Part shown: positions 55,906-64,000 of the stretch, one piece after another
How the letters are laid out: each line of letters starts with the position of its first letter
How positions within the stretch are numbered: position 1 is the first letter of the stretch
NCBI GenBank assembly: GCA_038025085.1
Contig: CM076140.1
Coordinates: 29,065,001 to 29,129,000 of the forward strand
Source: Tetragonia tetragonoides
Taxonomy: Eukaryota; Streptophyta; Magnoliopsida; Caryophyllales; Aizoaceae
Length of the DNA: 64,000 bases
Reading direction: 5' to 3'
Notes under the pieces: generated by a model
What the model was told of the DNA's origin: nothing
Seen by the model: the letters and a program-made list of their open reading frames with translations, nothing else
The model's database searches: none
Position numbers and translations under genes: made by a program

Positions 55906-58130
55906 GTTGCAACAAATGGTGCTAATTTATTAATAACATGCAACAAAGAATGAACTGAATTTGTTCCTAAATTTCTCATACAACTAGGGAATAGGTGTAA
56001 TAGGATTTTAACATTAATTTTAGTACTGCAGATAAATATCCTACCGATCCAACCAAATTGAACTTGTGTAGAGTATGTAGATTAATCTGATATGTTCCGT
56101 ATTCTCCTATATATTGTATATGTCCGCTTCTCGTAATTATATTTGCTCATTGATGACGCTATAATGATGGGACCAGTGCTAGTTCTTCATTTAGTTTCAT
56201 ATGTTTGCCGTCAAACACGAGAGTCTGAACATGACATAGCGAATATGTCTTGGTTACCATTCAGTTGCACCTCATTTTGATTATCAAAGAAAAAAAAAAA
56301 AACAGCCAACAAAATAAAATAAATTTCCATGACCATTGATACTTGAGTGATCGTCATTGATTGGTGTGCCAAAATCTCATCCACATATTGCACATCAAAT
56401 TTATTATTGTTGTGACTTCAATTTTTATTTATTTATTATTACCTAAAATTGTAAGTTTCCCGTTTTGCCATCTCTTTTTTATTATTTTTTTTCTTCTCAT
56501 AGCAGCGAGATCAATTGATATTAGCCAAGCATGGTCTTTGACAACTAATCAGTAATCACGGATTCACAAACGAAAAACAAACCAAAAAATATGTGTGGTT
56601 CTGCTGTTTGCAGTTTGCAGTCTGCCTGTACGCTTGGGCGGTTGGGCCCTTGGCATAAGAAAAACAAGCCAATTATTTTTTTCCTTTTGTTTGTTATAAA
56701 CTAAATACTTTAGCGCCATAATTGACCAAATTGTAAACCACTCGTTAACACTCCCAAGAGTCCCAGTCCTATGTGTTTCGCCAAAAAAGCTTTTGGTCCT
56801 GAAAACTGTCCACTTCGGCGCTGATCATTTCCAGACTTCCTGGACCTCAGGGTATTATCTCATCATCCCCGTCTTTGCAATTATTTTACTGTCTTGAATT
56901 TGTGTCTCCTGTTATGGTTTGCTAGTGATTCGTGTTGCATGTTATAGTGGCCAATTTCTTAGATCAAATTTCTTTGTTGGCGTGCTTTCTTTGTTATAAA
57001 ATGGCACTTTTACAAGATGTATCTGCAGTAGTTTATTCGTTGGAACTTCAATAAAAAAAATTAGGGATGCAGAATTGATTAATTAGTACTGTAAAGACTT
57101 TAATCACTTTAATCTGTTGATAGATCTATTAAAATATCAATCTTAGATTAAAAATTAAATGTGAAGACATGATACTTGAGTAAACAATTATCGGAAATGA
57201 AGTTTTAATAGGTTTAAATATTAGTGCTGTATCTGCTGATACTTATTTGAGTTATTTCCAAAATGGGTGTTGATCTATTCTTGATGATGGTAGATGGTCG
57301 ATGGTCGATGGATGATGGGTCTTTGGCAACTGACAAGTGGAAAACTATGCAATTCCTCAATGTTTGGCTTAGGAGTTTTGACTTTTGAGATTATATTATT
57401 AGGTGGTTATTACGTGCATTACTCGTATTGAGCTACTTGTGTGGAAGCAGGATACTTGTCCACCGTCGGAGTCTGACATTTTTCAACAAACTCCGTGTTT
57501 TGGTGTTAAATGATATGTCAATGACCTATACCCATGTTGTATTCGAGAATGTTAGGTGAAATGAAGTGTATAAGTGATTCCAATTGATATGGTGTAGTAA
57601 CTCACAAAACATATAGAAAAAATGGAGGTAGTGACATCAATTCCAGTTTTAGAAAAACTGGAGTTATTACTCTTGGGTGGCATCCTACCATCTTTTCTTA
57701 AATTTTTTATTTATGAATAAAAGGCATGCAACCTGGTGATGTGATAACATGAGAAAATTCTTGCTTCTTAGGTAGGGCTATGGTCTCTAGTGTTATCTTG
57801 TTTGATCATTTCAATCATGCTTCTGCAAATCTACTACTTTCTTTAAGGTTTGGGATCGGGCTTAATCAATCTTATATGTAGAGCTATATATTTGTTGAGT
57901 TGGGACATCTTCCTAATTAATTTGCCTAGTGTGAGTTTTGTCTCAGCTTATGTTTGCCTTTTGTTCTTTCCTAAATACTTTGATAGTGAGGCTAATCGTC
58001 CGCTTATCATTGTACTGATTCCGTCCCAGAAATACTCTCCCTTCAATAATTGCCATCAATATGGATACTCTTCCTCGTGTAAGAAACCAATTAGCGTTAG
58101 GTGGAGTTACATATTAGACTTACATGTTCG
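55906..58130. other. Intergenic DNA left of PPDK
   Basis: AT-rich with no gene or clear mobile element recognised on either strand. Short A-runs lie at 56290 and 57053. A small repeated phrase (GATGGTCGATGGTCGATG) lies at about 57290-57312. The region may contain PPDK promoter or non-coding exons, but none can be fixed by eye. Confidence 0.5.
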
Positions 58131-58255
58131 CAGTGGCGGATCTAGAAAAGTAATAATAGCGGGGCAAAAACCGAATTATTAGGGTATTTTTAGCAAAATT
58201 TCCCCAAAAAACAGGGTGCTCGGGACCCTAGTACCCCAGTCTAGATCCTCCCTTG
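58131..58255. mobile_element. hAT-type MITE, 125 bp
   Basis: The terminal inverted repeats are CAGTGGCGGATCTAG (58131-58145) and, reversed, CAAGGGAGGATCTAG (58255-58241), 12 of 15 matching. The 8-bp TSD CATGTTCG is exact on both sides (58123-58130, 58256-58263). Size, TIR start and 8-bp TSD fit the hAT superfamily. It lies about 840 bp upstream of the PPDK start codon. Confidence 0.85.
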
Positions 58256-59090
58256 CATGTTCGTCTGCTTCCCCCTATTCTTCAATGTGGGCGGTTGCAT
58301 GTGGACTGACCAGGGAAGCCTTCAATAGACTTCAATTTGTCCATAATGTTATGCATATTGACTATGGAGAAAGGGACAGTAACACAAAGATGATAAATGA
58401 AATGAAGTGGGAGGAAGGTTTAGAGATCTTGCAAATCTAAAGAGTCCAAAAACTATTGCCATAAGGAATTTCAGATCATTTTATCTCCTCTCAACTACCA
58501 TTTGTGGATTGTGACAATAAGACATTTAAAACTAGTATGAGAATGCGTAAAAAGAAAATGTGGACTCCCTTTGTTGCCCTTATGTTCATTACTCAATATC
58601 ATGTCATTTAAGTGCAACAACTATTTTGGATGAATTATAGAAGGTGGAAAAAATAATATACAAAAGTTGTATGATCTATTGGATACGCTACTTTTATTTT
58701 TCCGATTATTACTTGAGTACTACAAGAAGCATGGATGATCAGACCTTGATTCCTTGATGGTCACGTACTTTAGAGTTCACAATCTTTTGTTGATACTGTT
58801 TTCATCTCGACCTCTCTAGACCTGCTCTCTCGACAAGATCCTTGCTTGTTTTTTGTTCTTTTGATAAGACTAAAGGTCATGTTTCTTGTGGGGCTCTGGG
58901 TGTATAGAGAAACTACTTCCTGTTCAGTTTGGTGAAGGGTGATTACTGATTTTTCAGATGTGCAACCTTCTATGATCTTACCTGGAGTTCTAAATAAAGT
59001 TCCAGGATTCAACCTGACCTCCCTTCTGAAGTTTGGTCCATTCACTCCCAATACTGAAACCTACTGCAGGGCGTGAGCATATCGAAGAAT
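58256..59090 (+). other. PPDK upstream region
   Basis: No coding region on the plus strand. A plausible 3' splice site (CTACTGCAG at about 59061-59069) lies 20 bp before the PPDK start codon, so the 5' UTR may contain an intron. No TATA box could be chosen with confidence. Confidence 0.4.
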
Positions 59091-62000
59091 ATGGCATCAG
59101 CTTTCAAGGGGCTTCTGATCAGATCTCCACCTGATGTCTGTGCACAGACAATATTAAAAGTGAAGCATATGGGTCAGATCTGTCATTCAAGGGAGCCAAG
59201 TTCACATCATTGTAACCAATGTAATCGATTTCAACATGCTCCGATTCAAGACTTGTCCACTGGTCTTAATAATATATTCAAATATTTGAAGGCCAGCAAA
59301 TTTCAGGCTCCAGTTGGAAGTCATTTGAGGTCAAAAGCAATCATGCCCCCAGTCTCAGACCCAACACCAACCACCAAAAAGGTACCATAGAATTAGCTGA
59401 TCACTTTCAGAGCAAGGCTGTGATCCTGCTGTCATTTAATTTAGTTTGCAAGCTCAAGTAACAATGCAGTTGGATTCTTGTCACTCATATCTTCTTGGAG
59501 GCTTTAGATCCTGTTGCCTCTAGAGATAAAGTGCGCTACCTGTTCACCTGTTTACTAAATGTTTCTCGATCTTTTTCCTATTTCTCTTGTCCATGCAGCT
59601 AGTATTCACTTTTGGTAAAGCAAAGAGTGAAGGCAACAAGGGTATGAAGTCCTTGGTAAGTCATTGTGCATACAAATATGAATGTCATAGTAAATTGATA
59701 ACTCAACTACTTTATTTTTTAAATACGTCAACGCTGAATATTCTTGAGTATGTAGAACAGATACGTAACAAATATAGGTAACAAGGAGGTAACAACAAGA
59801 AGAACAATTTGTTTTGGAACTGTAGTATTTCAAGAATGAAAACAAAATAAAGAATGTGGATTTGTGCATTATACTAATCCCTCAAATTCAATTCAGCAAG
59901 ATCTAGGAAGCCAATCACTGTAACTCCATTTTAAATTTTAATCATAAAATTGAAGGGGGTGTTATGTGTTAGATTGTTAGTCAATCAATAGAATCACACA
60001 ACATTGAAAATATTACAAAAAGACCCTACTTGCAGGGAAAATAAACCTACGCCTATTAGGAAAAGGAATAACCTTCCTAAAAGATATTTGAAATCTACTG
60101 GGGGAAACCTATGTTGCTCGGATTCGGCTAAGTGTCAGAATGTCTAGTACCCATACCCATGTCAGACTCGCCCATGTTATGAAAATTGACATGTTTTTCG
60201 CTGAAAATGGAGTGTCCAGTGTCCATACTCACGTCAGAGTGTCCAGTGTCCGACACGGGTACTTGAGGAGAAATTAAAAGTCCGAGCAACATAGGGGGAA
60301 ACAACCATCTACGGGACAGCTGAGTAATACACCAATTTGTTCCCCAAGCAAACAACTTTCCTAATCTTAACCATACATTTCCTACATGTACTGTGACTTT
60401 CGGTGAGACGACGGTCACCTTTTATTGAAACGAGGCCAGTGGCCATAATAAGCCACCCCTACATTTCAAAATAGTGACCCCAATTTTTTTGTGAGTTACC
60501 GTTTTTCTATGAATTGGTCTCACACAAGATATACCGGAAATAAAATTAGGAAATAGCACAATATAAGTAATACGAAACCAAAATTGGCAACATCCCTAGT
60601 TTTGGACACCTATTGTTAGACAAAAGAGATACAAAGCATTTGTCTACAAGAGAAGGGATTACTGTGGCTCAATGCATTTTTTTGTAGTTCTTGGGTGTCT
60701 TTGGCTGGAAAAGAATGGTCGAACTTTCAATGGGGTGTCCATTTCGGATGATATGCTTTGGGATCGGATCAGTTATCTAGCGTCCTTATTGTTAAGTGGA
60801 AAGTCCCATATTGGTGAAGAAAGAGAGCCTTGAGGTGCTTATAACTAGAGGAGTTACTCCACCCATTACCAATTGGTTATGGGTTGGGGATTAATTTATT
60901 TCTAACTAAGGGGAATTCATCCAATTTCAAGGTATTAAAGCGGGCTTTTGAACCTGCATTTATGGCCCCTTCTTGGTCCACATGTTGAAGGCCAAATGAG
61001 GCATTAATGTGTGTGACTGGCCTAAAATAGGTTTTGATTTGTCCATGCTTCAGCCTAATATGGGTCTATACGTTTGAAGGGGTGTTAAGTGGGAAGTCTC
61101 ACATTGGTGAGGAAAGAGAGCGAGACTCTCGTTCTTTATGAATGTGGGACTTCCCACTTAACACTTATGGGCTATAGGTAGTCAGGCATTTAGGAGGTAT
61201 ACTATTAGTACGGTCCACCATAATTGGTATAATATGTAATCAGATTTCTTTGGGAGGATATCTTGTCCTCATTCATGTAGTCTTTGACACTACATTAGTG
61301 TACTTTCTCTTTATCTGAAAACAAAGAATTTCTTTATCGACATAGGGCTATGTCAAGGTTCGTCGTTGAGCTCTTTTCTGTTTGCCACAATTAGTGATTA
61401 ATTCACCCTTAGACTATTTAAGGGGATGCGCCCATGGTTTATGATGTTTCTTGAGGACATTGTTTTTGTAGGGAAACAAGAAAAAGGGGTTAATAACAAG
61501 TTAGAACTCCAGAGGGATACACTCTGAAGGGCTTAAGATTGAGCAGGATAGAGATTGAGTAGCTAAAATATCAAAAATGATGTTTCATAGGGAGTATGGT
61601 TGGATACGGTTGTCTCTGTTGTGAACAGTAAGCTTGGCACTGAAGTTATATCGATATTTTTATTTTTTATTGATGACCGTATAGTTCACCATATGAAAGT
61701 GGGGTGGTTAAAATGAAATTTTATGTGACACAAAAGATACCACTCAAAGAAGGGTAAATTCTATCGTAAAATTATAAGGCGTTTCATGTAGTAGTGGGCA
61801 AAGTATAGGAGTATTAAGCAAGTTTATGAAGTTCATAAGCTGATGACCTGATGGTGGCAGAGATGAAGATACTACGTTGGATGTGTAACCTTATAAGAGA
61901 TAAAAATTTAGGAATGACACAGCAAGAGAAAAGGTGGGGGTTGACGACTTTGAGAGATGGGAGAGACGATGCTCATTTTTTTTGGACATGTTAGGAGGAG

Positions 62001-64000
62001 ATATCCTGACCCCAGTTAGTACATGTGAGAATATTAAACTAAGGGACTCGCTGCAAGAGAAGAAGAGGGAGACTAAAGAAGGGTTGGGGAAGGTGATCAG
62101 GGAGGATATGATCCCACTTAACAAGGACGTGATGTAGGAAACTTTAGCGTAGTAGGATACGTGTAGAGGATCTTAATTAGTGGGGACTTTTTTTTTTATC
62201 AAATTTCCCAGGACCCTTTGCCTATTAAATTTTCATGTTTGCATTTGTTTTCAGACTCCTTTTTATGGTTGTACGTGTACCCCCATTTCATCTTCATGCT
62301 TCTATCTGTTAAGTCATTGCTGTTTAATCATTTATTTAATTATCTATTTATTGACATATATATATGGATACTTAGTTTTCTTTTAAGTGTTTTCAAAATT
62401 TTTATATTTTTTTGTTGTCTATTGGGAAATGAGATTTGAGAACAGTCTCTCTACTACCTAGGAGTTAGGCTGTTTACATCTGGACCTCCCCAGACCCCGC
62501 CTATGACAGAATTCTTCCTAGCATGTTGTTATATCGTGTACCCGCTGACAAGAATCATTTGGATTCTTGTATATGTATGTAGTTGGGAGGTAAAGGAGCT
62601 AACCTTGCAGAGATGGCCAGCATAGGTTTATCCGTCCCACCTGGCTTGACCATTTCTACAGAAGCATGCCAAGAGTACCAGGAGAATGGCAAAAAGCTCC
62701 CTGATGGCTTGTGGCAGGAGATATTGGATGGGTTGAGAGTCATAGAGAAGGACATGGGGTCTCACCTGGGAGACCCTTCTACGCCTCTTCTACTTTCAGT
62801 TCGCTCTGGTGCTGCGGTAAGAGACTACCACTATTTGTTGGTAGCATTTTCAGTGAAGTTATTCAACAGTATTTGGTTTCACAGTTAAAGCGTTCTTTTT
62901 GTCACTCTTTCTAATTTCTCCCTAATAAAAAAATGGTGGATTTATCTACAGATATCCATGCCAGGGATGATGGACACTGTCCTCAACCTTGGACTTAATG
63001 ACGATGTGGTTGCAGGCCTAGCAGCAAAAAGTGGGGAACGCTTTGCGTATGATTCATACAGACGTTTCCTGGACATGTTTGGTAATGTAGTAAGTACTTA
63101 TTTTTTTGCAGATTATCATGTCAGGCCCCTTTACCCTCTATACTTAGCCCTTCTCTAGAATATTTCTTTTAGCAGCTAAAGGCCTGCTGAATATTAGCAT
63201 GACTCACTATGTTAGGCTTTATGGTGTTTGGTGCAATCTCTTTTTCAGTTGTCTCAAACTTGCTCATGGCTGAGTAAGTAGAGAACAAAGTGTCAGTGAC
63301 TTCTCAAGCTGATCTTTGTGTTCTCTTGCTGAAGGTCATGGGCATTCCTCACACATCATTCGAGGAGAAGTTAGAAAAGTTAAAGCAGCTGAAAGGCGTT
63401 AAACTTGATACAGAGCTAACTGCATTTGATCTAAAAGAGCTTGTAGAACAGTACAAGAATGTTTATCTTGAAGTAAAAAGAGAAAAATTTCCTGCTGGTA
63501 ATGTATAACTTCTTCACTCTTATCTTCCTGTTCCATAGAAAGTGGCTGGTTTTCTGCCAACAAACTTGCAATCTTCGTTAGAATTCCACGTTAGTAATAG
63601 ATGAATGCCCGTTCTCATGTCTCCTTTTGTCAATTTCCAGATCCAGAAAGACAGCTTCAGCTAGCTGTTCAAGCAGTATTTGATTCTTGGGATAGTCCAA
63701 GAGCTGTCAAGTATCGGCACATTAACCATATAACAGGGCTGAAAGGGACTGCAGTTAATATCCAGTGTATGGTGTTTGGTAACATGGGAAATACTTCAGG
63801 GACAGGTGTTCTTTTCACTCGAAACCCGAGCACTGGTGAAAAGAAGCTCTATGGGGAGTTTCTGGTTAATGCTCAGGTATATCTATGAACTAGGATGAGT
63901 TTTTCTCACGAGACGCTTGTTTTTGTCATTGATTTGTGTGACCTTACAGAGCTTGGGTTGGATAGCGCAGTGGATCATCCCCCACTCCTACCCAGTAATG
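59091..64000 (+). CDS. PPDK: Pyruvate, phosphate dikinase, chloroplastic; 5' part, six exons in the window
   Basis: The exons are 59091-59381, 59599-59655, 62583-62816, 62952-63089, 63335-63497 and 63641-63876, all with GT-AG borders. Together they give 1119 bp or 373 codons in one frame, without a stop. The window ends in intron 6. Exon 1 encodes a Ser/His-rich transit peptide. From VFTFGK onward the protein follows plant PPDK closely: [10 protein letters not shown] and SVRSGA (ATP-binding Lys and Arg in this family), [64 protein letters not shown]. The enzyme makes phosphoenolpyruvate from pyruvate, ATP and phosphate, in chloroplasts (C4/CAM supply of PEP) or cytosol. The full protein is about 950 residues, so some 40 percent is here. 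Intron 2 is 2.9 kb and carries several transposon remnants. Confidence 0.96.
59382..59598 (+). promoter_or_regulatory. PPDK intron 1 with possible internal start for the cytosolic form
   Basis: The 217-bp intron ends in CCATGCAG. ATG 59593-59595 is in frame with exon 2 and would give a protein starting MQLVFTFGK if transcription began inside or just before this intron. Plant PPDK genes are known to use a second promoter here to make a cytosolic enzyme without transit peptide. The promoter itself was not identified. Confidence 0.6.
60109..60294. mobile_element. MITE in PPDK intron 2, 186 bp
   Basis: The terminal inverted repeats CTATGTTGCTCGGA (60109-60122) and TCCGAGCAACATAG (60281-60294) are perfect. 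The flanking 8 bp GGGGAAAC match on both sides (60101-60108, 60295-60302); a ninth G is ambiguous. The GTTGCTCGGA terminus resembles a MITE family known from several eudicots. The interior repeats GAGTGTCCAGTGTCC. hAT (8 bp) or Mutator (9 bp) origin cannot be settled. Confidence 0.85.
60660..60789 (+). pseudogene. LINE ORF2 C-terminal fragment
   Basis: The text [20 protein letters not shown] followed by [14 protein letters not shown] resembles the end of plant LINE ORF2 proteins (IW..WKERN.R.F pattern). It is cut by the small element at 60790. Length and identity are too short for subfamily assignment. Confidence 0.5.
60790..61163. mobile_element. Small TRIM-like or foldback element in PPDK intron 2
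   Basis: The ends are inverted copies: TGTTAAGTGGAAAGTCCCAT (60790) and the reverse complement of the right end, TGTTAAGTGGGAAGTCCCAC. The TSD CTTAT is exact (60785-60789, 61164-61168). A direct copy of the left end (TGTTAAGTGGGAAGTCTCAC) starts at 61083 after AAGGGG, a PPT-like run. GGTATTAAAGCGGGC at 60931 resembles a decayed tRNA-Met PBS (TGGTATCAGAGC). So a TRIM with a rearranged right LTR is likely, at 374 bp. Confidence 0.65.
61380..62180 (+). pseudogene. RTE-type LINE reverse transcriptase remnant
   Basis: Text such as [10 protein letters not shown] with [11 protein letters not shown] (decayed FADD region, about 61445-61530), then [33 protein letters not shown] and [10 protein letters not shown] (about 62070-62115), follows the C-terminal half of plant RTE-clade RT proteins in order. 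Many stops and frameshifts are present. It lies in intron 2 of PPDK, in the same direction as the gene. Confidence 0.65.
62433..62560 (+). mobile_element. Possible Au-type SINE remnant
   Basis: The phrases GTCTCTCTACTACCTAGGAG and GACCTCCCCAGACCCCGCCT resemble the conserved 3' half of plant Au SINEs. There is no clear poly-pyrimidine tail or target-site duplication. It lies just before the exon 3 acceptor of PPDK. Confidence 0.4.

Noticed and set aside
58770..59051. 93-codon minus-strand frame upstream of PPDK
   Set aside because: No recognisable domain, and it overlaps the probable PPDK 5' untranslated region; likely chance.
60790..60820. Plant snRNA-type upstream element (GTCCCACATNG-like)
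   Set aside because: The phrase AGTCCCATATTGG is part of the terminal repeat of a small mobile element. No snRNA body or matching TATA spacing follows.

Overview
The window is nuclear DNA of a flowering plant, most likely a eudicot. One host gene can be recognised: the 5' part of a chloroplast-type pyruvate, phosphate dikinase gene (PPDK), from about 59.1 kb to past the right edge, with GT-AG introns and a transit-peptide exon. Nearly everything else is transposable elements, mostly Ty3/gypsy LTR retrotransposons nested in one another. The coordinates come from matching LTR pairs, TG...CA ends, target-site duplications (TSDs), primer-binding sites (PBS), polypurine tracts (PPT) and translated domains, all read by eye.

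Nesting, oldest to youngest. (1) A decayed Tekay-type chromovirus (+ strand; gag 919, protease 2.1 kb, RT/RNase H 2.7-4.0 kb, integrase 4.03-4.69 kb) resumes at 44743 with the rest of its integrase, a chromodomain and a 3' LTR (45810-50184). (2) Its integrase is split by element B (4690-44742, minus strand, Tat/Ogre-like; TSD AGTAT/AGTAC). (3) B carries element A (10038-36844, plus strand, Tat/Ogre-like; TSD CAGGC, exact). (4) A carries element C (23197-31748, minus strand, gag only; TSD ATTAC, exact). A solo LTR of the C family (48402-50174) sits in the last 10 bp of the Tekay 3' LTR.

The main result is the layout shared by A and B. Downstream of integrase, each carries two multi-exon genes on the strand opposite to gag-pol: first a DUF7745-type gene, then a plant-mobile-domain (PMD)-type gene. 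Downstream again come an element-specific tandem repeat, the PPT and the 3' LTR. A 44-bp motif is conserved between the convergent pol and DUF7745 genes. Arrays of AGCGG/CCGCT half-sites lie upstream of the TATA boxes in the LTRs and also upstream of the antisense genes. A keeps a full but frameshifted gag-pol. B has lost protease-RT-RNase H but keeps integrase and both antisense genes. C has lost pol and both antisense genes but keeps the 44-bp motif.

Right of the nest: a LINE ORF1 (DUF4283) remnant cut by the Tekay element (50.2-51.1 kb), a Mutator-like element with long terminal inverted repeats (51.2-52.7 kb), a long ATT microsatellite, a degenerate 17-bp repeat, and a 5'-truncated LINE ORF2 with a poly(A) tail (53.3-55.9 kb). 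PPDK follows. It has a hAT-type MITE upstream, and its large second intron holds another MITE, a small element with inverted termini, and LINE remnants. An in-frame ATG overlaps the 3' splice site of PPDK intron 1, which fits the known chloroplast/cytosol dual-promoter arrangement of plant PPDK genes.
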